Assembly (NCBI GenBank): GCA_024280615.1
Contig: JAJRPU010000170.1
Location: 1 to 8,105 of the forward strand
Direction of reading: 5' to 3'
DNA: 8,105 nt
From: Bacteroidota bacterium
Lineage (GTDB): Bacteria > Bacteroidota > Bacteroidia > JAADEI01
The position numbers were made by a program, and so were the translations under genes. Positions 1 through 6,523 of the stretch are shown one piece after another; position 1 is the first letter of the stretch, and each line of letters opens with the position of its first letter. Under the pieces are notes generated by a model. It made no database searches. It saw only the letters and a program-made list of their open reading frames with translations, and was not told the DNA's origin.

Positions 1-42
1 CCCTAAAACTCGCTTAAATACTAAAACACCACAACATTTGCT

Positions 43-306
43 ATCCAAGAGTACAGTCCACTAAAACAAGGGTTGCGACGTTGAAATAATCCATAACTTC
101 TACTACTTCTATTAAAGAATCCAAGAGTACAGTCCACTAAAACAAGGGTTGCGACGCTCAAGCCCCCTCTTCATATCTTCTGTTTGCGCCGAATCCAAGA
201 GTACAGTCCACTAAAACAAGGGTTATGACATTTTTCTAATTGCTATTCTCCTCATGGTCCCACTATTTAGTTTGATGGATAGGTCCATTAAAACAAGGAT
301 AAGGAT
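43..306 (+). CRISPR. CRISPR array, right-hand (probable trailer) end
   Basis: Three copies of a 37-nt direct repeat lie at 43-79, 119-155 and 193-229. The first two are identical; the third differs only near its 3' end (ATGAC instead of GCGAC). A fourth, strongly decayed copy lies at about 270-306. Spacers are 80-118 (39 nt), 156-192 (37 nt) and 230-269 (40 nt) and do not resemble each other. The unit length of 74-77 nt is typical of CRISPR. Bases 1-42 look like another spacer: if base 1 is the last C of a preceding repeat, that spacer is 41 nt, so the array probably continues to the left. Decay at the right suggests a plus-strand reading direction, with the leader and newest spacers outside the window. 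No cas gene is present here. The repeat shows no strong internal palindrome, and I do not assign a subtype. Confidence 0.93.
270..306 (+). repeat. Degenerate terminal CRISPR repeat
   Basis: Aligned to the intact repeat without gaps, repeat positions 14-29 (window 283-298) match at 15 of 16 bases, covering the GTCCA-TAAAACAAGG core. The first third of the repeat has almost no identity. The 3' end is also altered and contains a doubled AAGGAT (295-306 region). It sits 77 nt after the previous repeat, in register with the array. A decayed last repeat is the usual sign of the trailer end of an array. Confidence 0.75.
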
Positions 307-385
307 TAAGCAACAATAAACGATGTCAAAGGGGTGAAAAGTTAATAGTTTTCTGACTGCTGATATTAACACTTAAGAAATGTCT

Positions 386-2116
386 CTAACTTGCGGTTTG
401 CTTATGTGGTTCAATCCACAAGCCGTCTTCTTTGATTAACTTAATCAATTCATCAATTGCTTGGTCTTCTGGGACGTTTCGCTTCACAAGGGTTCTCTTT
501 CGGTATATATTGACTTTTCCGGGTCCTGAGCCCACATATCCATAGTCTGCGTCAGCCATTTCTCCCAGTCCGTTTACAATGCATCCCATAACAGCTATCT
601 TGACTCCTTTGAGGTGTTCTGTTTTAGCTCTGACCCGTGCTACAACCTCCTCAAGGTCAAATAGTGTTCTGCCGCACGACGGGCAGGCTATGTAGTCAAC
701 TTTTGTTATGCGAGCCCGAGAAGCCTGCAATATGTCAAAAGATATTTCTCTCAGGAATTCAGGATTTTCAGGTGCGTCAATCCATATACCGTCGGCAACA
801 TTGTCAATGAAGAATCTTCCAAGTATTGCAGATGCCTGCACTGCCAACGACTCTCCCTCCTTCCCACTTTTCAGTTTTAATATAATTTTTGCAGTTGCCA
901 AATTCTTAAGAGACAATATCCTATTTGCCAATTCAGCAATGTCTACTGTTTCTGGAAATTCAATAACCACATATTGAAACTTTGAAATATAATCTCTATC
1001 AATGTTTGACAATTTATCTAAGCCAATTTGCAACCATCTTGTAGAATGTTTATCATTAATAGGTTGCGCACATTCATAAAGGGCTATTGAACCCGGAACC
1101 CAATTTTGAGCGGGAAGAACCTGTCCCGGCAATACGGAGACAAACTCCATTGCAAAATGGTAATCTGAACCGACATCTTCTTGGGATGAAACAACCACGA
1201 CAGGCTTTTGGCTATAGTCAAATCCCTTAATAGCACTGGCAGGACTTCCTAACTCTTGCCAATATTCAAACAACTCCTTTAACATTCGTGCCACAGGAAC
1301 CTCGTTGACAGGGTCCTCGGCGAGGGAAACCCGGACTGTGTCGCCAATACCCTCGGCTAACAAGGTTCCTATTCCTACGGCAGACTTAATTCTTCCCTCA
1401 ATTAAGTTTCCAGCCTCCGTAACTCCCAAGTGAATTGGGTAAAATTTTCCCTCTTGACGCATCCTTTCAACCAAGAGCCTATATGCAGCGACCATAACCT
1501 TTGGATTGCTTGCCTTCATGCTAAGCACAATCTGGTCATATCCCTCTGCTTCACAAATCCTGATAAATTCATATGCCGATTCAACCATTCCTTCTGGCGT
1601 ATCGCCATATTTCCAGAGTATTCGGTCAGATAAAGAACCGTGGTTCACGCCTATTCTCATTGCCGTACCATGTTTCTTGCAAATTCTAACTAACGGGGCA
1701 AACCGCTCATAAATCCGCTCTTGAGCCAATTTGAACTCAGCTTCTGTCCATTCCCTACCCTCAAGGGTTTTCTTGTCTTGATAGTTGCCGGGGTTTATGC
1801 GAACTTTCTCCACTATTGTGGCGGCTATCTCCGCTGCCTTGGGCGTGAAATGGATATCAGCAATCAAAGGAACCTTATATCCCTTTTGTCTCAGTTCTTT
1901 TTTGATATTAGCCAAATTTTCAGCACTTCTAATGTTTGGGGCAGTAATGCGAACATAGTCACAGCCAGCATCTGCCAGTTGCATAACTTGACGAACCGTA
2001 GAAAGTGTATCCATCGTGTCAGTGGTCGTCATTGACTGAATACGAAGGGGATGCTTACTGCCCAACGGAACACTACCTATGTCAACTGTTATAGTCGGAA
2101 TCCTGAACTTTACCAT
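386..2116 (-). CDS. ispG: 4-hydroxy-3-methylbut-2-enyl diphosphate synthase (flavodoxin/ferredoxin), long form
   Basis: IspG (GcpE) is a cytoplasmic iron-sulfur enzyme. It reduces 2-C-methyl-D-erythritol 2,4-cyclodiphosphate to HMBPP, the next-to-last step of the MEP isoprenoid pathway. The 576-residue product has an N-terminal TIM barrel (about 1-285) with recognisable family segments: QSMT near 27-30, RITAPN at 56-61, RIGVNHGSL at 154-162 and GIGDTVRVSL at 256-265. The C-terminal reductase domain (about 470-570) carries the 4Fe-4S ligands C478, C481 (CPSC) and C512 (MGCIVNG), and the conserved Glu E519 in GEMADADYG. Between them, about 290-460, is the extra domain found in the long IspG of Bacteroidota, Chlorobi, chlamydiae and plants; E. 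coli-type enzymes (about 370 residues) lack it. The ATG is preceded on the minus strand by AAGGGA with a 5-nt gap. The start overlaps the end of the upstream secreted-protein gene by 7 bp, so the two are probably co-transcribed. The stop is TAG. Confidence 0.97.
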   Translation of the reverse strand: MVKFRIPTITVDIGSVPLGSKHPLRIQSMTTTDTMDTLSTVRQVMQLADAGCDYVRITAPNIRSAENLANIKKELRQKGYKVPLIADIHFTPKAAEIAATIVEKVRINPGNYQDKKTLEGREWTEAEFKLAQERIYERFAPLVRICKKHGTAMRIGVNHGSLSDRILWKYGDTPEGMVESAYEFIRICEAEGYDQIVLSMKASNPKVMVAAYRLLVERMRQEGKFYPIHLGVTEAGNLIEGRIKSAVGIGTLLAEGIGDTVRVSLAEDPVNEVPVARMLKELFEYWQELGSPASAIKGFDYSQKPVVVVSSQEDVGSDYHFAMEFVSVLPGQVLPAQNWVPGSIALYECAQPINDKHSTRWLQIGLDKLSNIDRDYISKFQYVVIEFPETVDIAELANRILSLKNLATAKIILKLKSGKEGESLAVQASAILGRFFIDNVADGIWIDAPENPEFLREISFDILQASRARITKVDYIACPSCGRTLFDLEEVVARVRAKTEHLKGVKIAVMGCIVNGLGEMADADYGYVGSGPGKVNIYRKRTLVKRNVPEDQAIDELIKLIKEDGLWIEPHKQTAS

Positions 2117-2808
2117 CCCATTCCCTTAACGATATATCTGCCCTTTCTCGTTTCTACTGCAATGATTGTTACTCCTTGCGGAAGCGGAATTCGTGTGTTG
2201 CGACGCGGATTCCTCACTATTGCAAGAAGGGTTCCGTCAAGGGCATAAACACTAAGTTTTTGCACTGTTCCAGCCACTCTAACATAGCCATTTTCAATCC
2301 TCACGGGCATTTGGGCATATTCAACCTGCGGGCTGGAAAGCACAGGACAATTAAGAGAATCATAGCAAATTACCAAGCGTTGAGTATCTGAACCGGCTAT
2401 TCCAGTGGTTGAACTATTAATATAAGCAGTAACCCAGATAATTATTCTCCACACACCAAATTCAGAAGAATCAGGATTGCCTGTTAACCTGATGCAACCA
2501 TGCTCTCCACCTATATAGGAACATGAAGGCTTATTGCAAGCATAAGAAAATGAAGGGGGCATACCAATAACGCTATCTATTCGCATTGAGTCAATTGTTG
2601 CAAGTGTATTAAATATTGTTGTATCAGTGGGCACATATGCCTGAATAATATGTTCATAAGTTTGATTAACATATCCCCAGGGAAGGGTGTCGGGATGGTA
2701 TCCACCTTGGGTAATAGTAGTATCTGGGTTACAAACCTGAGAGTATGAGTTAAAATGTAAGGCTATTAATTTTGTAGCAAACATTATTAAGATGAGCATT
2801 CTACGCAT
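2110..2808 (-). CDS. Small secreted protein with probable T9SS C-terminal sorting domain
   Basis: Starting from the ATG at 2808-2806 the product has 232 residues. Residues 1-24 form a signal peptide (MRRM basic start, then LILIMFATKLIAL hydrophobic core, probable cleavage after SYSQ). The mature part begins with a segment typical of many Bacteroidota secreted proteins (CNPDTTIT, then GYHPDTLPWGYV, then an IQAYVPTDTT segment near 55-64). It continues with IDSVIGMPPSFSYACN at 77-92 and SCSYIGGEHGCIRLTG at 95-110. The mature part has six cysteines (26, 91, 96, 105, 148, 154), enough for three disulfides. The last ~60 residues (about 170-232) have the T9SS sorting-domain pattern: a VYALDGTLL strand, a basic turn, IPLPQGVTIIAVE and a closing YIVKG. 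I infer export across the outer membrane, with cleavage of this tail. The frame stays open to 3021, but the extra 71 residues lie antisense to the receptor gene and precede the signal peptide, so the internal start is preferred. M75 (2799) is a second candidate. The function of the mature domain is unknown. Confidence 0.8.
   Translation of the reverse strand: MRRMLILIMFATKLIALHFNSYSQVCNPDTTITQGGYHPDTLPWGYVNQTYEHIIQAYVPTDTTIFNTLATIDSMRIDSVIGMPPSFSYACNKPSCSYIGGEHGCIRLTGNPDSSEFGVWRIIIWVTAYINSSTTGIAGSDTQRLVICYDSLNCPVLSSPQVEYAQMPVRIENGYVRVAGTVQKLSVYALDGTLLAIVRNPRRNTRIPLPQGVTIIAVETRKGRYIVKGMGW
2767..2774 (+). promoter_or_regulatory. Candidate Bacteroidota -7 promoter element for the TonB receptor
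   Basis: TAATTTTG fits the TAnnTTTG -7 consensus of Bacteroidota and ends 17 nt before the receptor ATG. It lies inside the coding region of the divergent secreted-protein gene. I see no TTG-type -33 element at the expected ~20-nt distance, so the call rests on the -7 match and its position. Confidence 0.4.
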
Positions 2809-5059
2809 TCGTTCTCTTTTACACAAAATTACATACTTGATAGCATTCTCGTATCCTGGCTCGTATCCTGGCTTTGCACAGAACATTACCAATATCTTGG
2901 GTAGGGTATTAGATTCAGCAACTGGAGAAGCACTTCCAGCGGCATACGTGTCCCTCAACGATTCCATTACTAAAATTACTGATGCAAAGGGATATTTCAA
3001 AGCATCTATAGCTTGCATCAAAAAATTTACCGTTGCAGTAACTTATTTAGGATACGAAACATTTAAAGCAACTTTTTCTTGCAGAGACAGCATAATAACT
3101 ATTAAATTAAAACCCAAGCAAATAACCTTCAATCCCGTGGTTATTACTGCCACGAGGCATGAGCAAAGGCTTGAGAAAGTGCCTGTTTCCATTGAGGTGC
3201 TTTCACCCCAACTAATAGACCAGCAACCAGCTGTTTCTCTGGATAACATAGTTAACACTTTGTCAGGGGTTCAAGTAACGATGAGACAAATAACTATTCG
3301 GGGAGCCAGCGGATGGGCTTATGGCGTTGGTTCCCGAACACTACCTGTCTTGGATGATTTGCCTCTTAGTCCCCCCGAAGCCAGTGATATGAGATGGTTC
3401 CTCTTCCCTGAAGGACTAATTGACAGGGTTGAGATACTTAAAGGAGCCTCTTCTGCTTTATATGGTTCCGGAGCAATGGATGGCATTGTTCATGTCACCT
3501 TGAAAGAACCAACCCAAAAACCCTCTGGGTTTGTAAATTTCTTTACATATACATACGACAACCCACCCATTGAGCATTGGAAATGGTGGCAGAGTCCACT
3601 TGTAGGATACAGGCTTCAAGCGGCTGCAAGCACAACAATTAAAGAAACAGGTTTTCTGACATATGGAGAGTATAACCATTTTAATAGCTATAAAAAAGAT
3701 GAATGGGCACGCAGACAGCGATACATCATATCTCTCCAACGCAGAATAAAAAAAGTAAAGCTTAAATTAACAGGGCACTATTTACAAAGCACACAACAGG
3801 ACTTTTTCTTCTGGAAACGACTTGATTCGGCATACGTGCCATTTCCCGGAAGCATCGTTGTTTCAAATCTTAAACAAGCAATTATTGACCCCAAAATTAC
3901 TTATTTACATAACGGAGGTGTTCACAAGTTAATGGGTAGATTCTTCTATACCGCTCGAGACACAGAAGAACACAAGCAGGTTATAGTGGAGTACCAATAT
4001 AAGAAGAAGTATGAAATAACTCATAACGCAGTGTTCTGGCTAACATCGGGAACTCAAGTGATAAAAGGATTTATTGACCGAGCCGCTTTTTTCGCAGAAC
4101 CGCACACCCAACTAAACATAGCCTATTATGCCCATGGTGAACAAAGCGTTCCTTTGAGGAACAATCGTGAATTAAGGGTTTTTGCTGGTGTGCGACTAGA
4201 GGGCTATCGGGTAGACTCCCTCCCTGTTATACTTTACCCAGTATTCAGAGCAGGTGGAAACCTTCAACTAGCTAAAGCGACATACCTGAGGGCATCACTG
4301 GGACAAGGCGTTAGATTCCCATCTATCGCAGAACTATTCACGTTCTACAGACTCGGACCGATATATGTCCTCCCTGAGCCCAATTTAAAACCAGAAAAAG
4401 GTTGGACAGCTGAGATTGGCTTACGACAACTTCTGTCACTAAAACAGGACAAAGTGCAGGGATTCATTGATATTGCTGGATTCTGGTATGAATACGAGGA
4501 CTTAGTGGAATATAGGTTCGGTCTCCAAAGAGTTAATAATCTTCCCGTGCTTGGCTTCAGACCAGTAAACGTGAGTAATGCTCTCGTTTATGGCTTAGAA
4601 ACTTCCTTCGGAAGCCAATATAACTTCAACAGTGGACATATGCGACTATGGGGTGGCTACACCTATATAACACCTATTAACAAAAATTGGGAGCATGGGG
4701 ACCGTCCTAAAGACAGGTGGCTAACCTTCCGATTCAGACACTTAGTCAAGGTCAATTTTGAAATTAACTTGAGAAATGCGACAGCAGGAGTTAAATATCA
4801 ATACCAATCGCCAATACTAAACATTGATGACGCTTTTCTAATTATTGTTCCAGACACAAAAACACTGATTGATTCTTTCCAATTAAACTTTGAAAATATT
4901 GATGCATTTGTAGGATATAACTTTGACAAAATAGGGATTCAAGTGCAGCTGTATATAACCAACGTTCTTAATAAAGCTATCTTTTTCTTGCCGGGAAATG
5001 CATGGCAACCCAGAACCTTATGGCTAAAACTAAAATGGGCATACGGACAGTGGAAGTAA
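2792..5059 (+). CDS. TonB-dependent outer-membrane receptor with carboxypeptidase-regulatory-like N-terminal domain
   Basis: This is an outer-membrane gated channel of 755 residues that would import a scarce substrate using TonB-ExbBD energy. Residues 1-30 serve as an export signal (basic start, hydrophobic stretch, FAQ end). Residues 31-108 resemble a carboxypeptidase-regulatory-like beta-sandwich (GRVLDSATGEALPAAYVSL, then GYF, then VTYLGYET). A TonB-box-like stretch, NPVVITATR, follows at 114-122. The plug spans about 123-238 and includes QITIRGAS at 166-173 and RVEILKGASSALYGSGAMDG at 212-231. The remaining ~515 residues are barrel-like, with many alternating aromatic strands, and the protein ends in LWLKLKWAYGQWK like other barrel C termini. 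The ligand cannot be told from sequence; the VVITATR box resembles those of vitamin B12 or iron/heme receptors, but this is weak. No SusD-type partner is adjacent. There is no clear Shine-Dalgarno before the ATG, and no other in-frame start retains the signal peptide. The 5' end overlaps the divergent gene by 17 bp. Confidence 0.93.
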   Translation: MSILRIRSLLHKITYLIAFSYPGSYPGFAQNITNILGRVLDSATGEALPAAYVSLNDSITKITDAKGYFKASIACIKKFTVAVTYLGYETFKATFSCRDSIITIKLKPKQITFNPVVITATRHEQRLEKVPVSIEVLSPQLIDQQPAVSLDNIVNTLSGVQVTMRQITIRGASGWAYGVGSRTLPVLDDLPLSPPEASDMRWFLFPEGLIDRVEILKGASSALYGSGAMDGIVHVTLKEPTQKPSGFVNFFTYTYDNPPIEHWKWWQSPLVGYRLQAAASTTIKETGFLTYGEYNHFNSYKKDEWARRQRYIISLQRRIKKVKLKLTGHYLQSTQQDFFFWKRLDSAYVPFPGSIVVSNLKQAIIDPKITYLHNGGVHKLMGRFFYTARDTEEHKQVIVEYQYKKKYEITHNAVFWLTSGTQVIKGFIDRAAFFAEPHTQLNIAYYAHGEQSVPLRNNRELRVFAGVRLEGYRVDSLPVILYPVFRAGGNLQLAKATYLRASLGQGVRFPSIAELFTFYRLGPIYVLPEPNLKPEKGWTAEIGLRQLLSLKQDKVQGFIDIAGFWYEYEDLVEYRFGLQRVNNLPVLGFRPVNVSNALVYGLETSFGSQYNFNSGHMRLWGGYTYITPINKNWEHGDRPKDRWLTFRFRHLVKVNFEINLRNATAGVKYQYQSPILNIDDAFLIIVPDTKTLIDSFQLNFENIDAFVGYNFDKIGIQVQLYITNVLNKAIFFLPGNAWQPRTLWLKLKWAYGQWK
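2824..2831 (-). promoter_or_regulatory. Candidate -7 promoter element for the secreted-protein/ispG pair
   Basis: Read on the minus strand this is TAATTTTG, the same octamer as the receptor's candidate promoter, ending 15 nt before the ATG at 2808. It lies inside the start of the receptor gene. A purine-rich AAGAGAA follows shortly before the ATG and could be a weak ribosome-binding site. No -33 TTG is evident at the usual distance. Confidence 0.4.
2848..2871. repeat. Perfect 12-bp tandem duplication in the receptor signal-peptide region
   Basis: CTCGTATCCTGG occurs twice back to back (2848-2859 and 2860-2871), followed by a further CT. In the receptor frame it encodes SYPGSYPG just before the probable signal-peptide cleavage site. 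On the minus strand it lies 17-40 nt upstream of the candidate -7 element of the divergent gene. Confidence 0.9.
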
Positions 5060-5114
5060 TCCTATTTTCAGTTCAAGCATGAGTAAAGTGGGCATATATT
5101 ATTCAGATTTGTCC

Positions 5115-5122
5115 TATCTTTG
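5115..5122 (+). promoter_or_regulatory. Candidate -7 promoter element of the prp operon
   Basis: TATCTTTG matches TAnnTTTG and ends 15 nt before the prpD ATG, in the 78-nt gap after the receptor gene. A TTTG at 5108-5111 is too close to act as the -33 element, and none is clear farther upstream. A start site here would leave a leader of only about 10 nt. Confidence 0.45.
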
Positions 5123-5124
5123 CT

Positions 5125-5131
5125 AAAAAGG
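5125..5131 (+). promoter_or_regulatory. Ribosome-binding site of prpD
   Basis: AAAAGGA lies 6 nt before the ATG at 5138. It decides the start in favour of this ATG over the in-frame TTG at 5120, which would add six residues (LKRTI type) and lie upstream of the ribosome-binding site. Confidence 0.65.
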
Positions 5132-5137
5132 ACTATA

Positions 5138-6523
5138 ATGAGCGACAGATATAGCAAGCTTCTGGCAGAATACGCATACGCAATCAAGTGGGACGATTTG
5201 GACAATGACGTAATTCACGAAGTAAAAAGAAGAATTCTTGATTCTGTGGGAGTTGCAATGGCTGCCTATCACGGAGATGCAGTACGGGCAGTCAGAAGAT
5301 ATGCATATCATTGGCGTTTGGACGATGGAGCCACAATCTTTGGAACCACTTTTAATACTACGCCTGAGGTAGCTGGTTTTGTAAACGGTGTTATGGTGCG
5401 TTATCTTGACTTTAATGATACTTATCTGTCTCTTGAACCTTTGCATCCAAGTGATATGATTCCTGCTCTGCTTGCTTTAGCTCAATATATTGATGCACCG
5501 CCCGATGACCTAATTACTGCAATTGCCATTGGATATGAAATTGGTGTTACCTTATGCGATGCTGCCAGCTTGCGTAAGCACCAGTGGGACCACGTGAACT
5601 ATATAGGCATAGCTACAGCTGCTGCTGCAGGCAAACTTCTCGGCTTAACGCCAAGTGATATAGAACATGCTATTTCAATAGCCATTGTGCCACATGCCTC
5701 TATGAGACAGACCAGAGCCGGTGAATTGAGTATGTGGAAGGGTGCTGCAGCGGCTAACTCAGCCAGAAACGGTTTGTTTGGAGCTCTGTTAGCTGCTCAA
5801 GGAATGACAGGACCATATCAACCTTTTGAAGGAGAAATGGGATTTTTCAGACAATTGCTTAATGGAGAGAAGTTCATTGATGAGGTGCTCAAACCCCTTG
5901 AGGAAAAGAAACCACCTCGCAGAATATTAGATACTTATATTAAATACTGGCCTGTTGAGTATCATGCTCAGAGTGCGGTAGATGCAGCCCTTCAAATCTA
6001 TCGTGAAGCAGGCGGAATTAAACCGGAAGACATTGAGAAAATACATATTGATACCTTCAAAGCATCCTATGAAATAATAGCAAAGGACCCAGAGAAATGG
6101 GAACCTAAGACGAGGGAAACAGCAGACCACTCTCTCCCTTACATAACTGTTGCTGCATTGTTGGACGGAGAAGTAACTCAAAAAACATTTTCTAAGGAGC
6201 GCATCTTTGACCCTGTGCTTAGGAAAATCCTTAAAGAACAAACCTCCCTAAAAGAAGACGAAGAACTAACCAAGGGTTACCCAGATGGAATTCCAAACAG
6301 AATAACCGTAAAATTGAAGGACGGAAGGGAATTCGTCAAAGAAGTAAAATATCCTCGTGGGCACGCCAAGAATCCAATGACAGACGATGAACTAATTGAA
6401 AAGGTAAGGGCTTGCCTTACGGTTGTAAACATGGATGATAGGACAGATGACATTGCCAACTTAGTATTTAGTTTGGAACACATCATAGGTTGGGAAGACC
6501 TTTTTGAACTAATCATAGTATGA
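5138..6523 (+). CDS. prpD: MmgE/PrpD family 2-methylcitrate dehydratase
   Basis: PrpD dehydrates 2-methylcitrate to 2-methyl-cis-aconitate in the methylcitrate cycle of propionyl-CoA breakdown; the enzyme is cytoplasmic and needs no iron-sulfur cluster. From the ATG at 5138 the product has 461 residues, close to Bacillus MmgE (about 470) and E. coli PrpD (about 480). The N-terminal helical MmgE/PrpD domain spans about 1-265, with LDSVGVAMAA (34-43), ATIFGT (65-70), the conserved VRYLDFNDTYL near 87-97 followed by HPSD (103-106), and MWKGAAAANSARNG near 199-212. The C-terminal domain (about 266-461) includes KYWPVEYHAQS near 269-279 and the family segment TADHSLPY at 328-335. The last bases form the 4-bp ATGA overlap with prpB, implying translational coupling. 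The next two genes supply the partner enzymes, which makes this specific role more likely than a general MmgE-family dehydratase. Confidence 0.93.
   Translation: MSDRYSKLLAEYAYAIKWDDLDNDVIHEVKRRILDSVGVAMAAYHGDAVRAVRRYAYHWRLDDGATIFGTTFNTTPEVAGFVNGVMVRYLDFNDTYLSLEPLHPSDMIPALLALAQYIDAPPDDLITAIAIGYEIGVTLCDAASLRKHQWDHVNYIGIATAAAAGKLLGLTPSDIEHAISIAIVPHASMRQTRAGELSMWKGAAAANSARNGLFGALLAAQGMTGPYQPFEGEMGFFRQLLNGEKFIDEVLKPLEEKKPPRRILDTYIKYWPVEYHAQSAVDAALQIYREAGGIKPEDIEKIHIDTFKASYEIIAKDPEKWEPKTRETADHSLPYITVAALLDGEVTQKTFSKERIFDPVLRKILKEQTSLKEDEELTKGYPDGIPNRITVKLKDGREFVKEVKYPRGHAKNPMTDDELIEKVRACLTVVNMDDRTDDIANLVFSLEHIIGWEDLFELIIV

Noticed and set aside
20..28. ACTAAAACA at the left edge matches the repeat core and could be a further decayed repeat.
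   Set aside because: Only 9 nt match, it is 40 nt rather than ~76 nt before the same core in the next repeat, and the flanks do not align. It is more likely a chance match inside a spacer.
341..370. Inverted repeat GTTAATA/TATTAAC with a 16-nt loop just past the ispG stop, followed on the minus strand by TTTT, considered as a terminator.
   Set aside because: The stem is only 7 bp with one G-C pair and the T tract is short, so it is too weak to call; AT-rich DNA gives such pairs by chance.
708..2035. Several plus-strand open stretches of 65-105 codons across the ispG region.
   Set aside because: They are antisense to ispG, show no family motifs or ribosome-binding sites, and are shadows of its codon pattern. 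The same applies to minus-strand stretches inside the receptor, prpD and prpB genes.
2809..3021. Upstream extension of the secreted-protein reading frame to an ATG at 3021.
   Set aside because: It would place 71 residues in front of a clear signal peptide and lies antisense to the receptor's N-terminal domain, so it is a chance open stretch.
5060..5110. Gap after the receptor gene searched for a terminator or small RNA.
   Set aside because: No GC-rich hairpin with a T tract and no conserved RNA structure was visible; read-through into the prp operon cannot be excluded.
5120..5137. TTG start for prpD at 5120.
   Set aside because: It lies before the AAAAGGA ribosome-binding site and inside the candidate promoter; the ATG at 5138 has correct spacing and fits the family N terminus.
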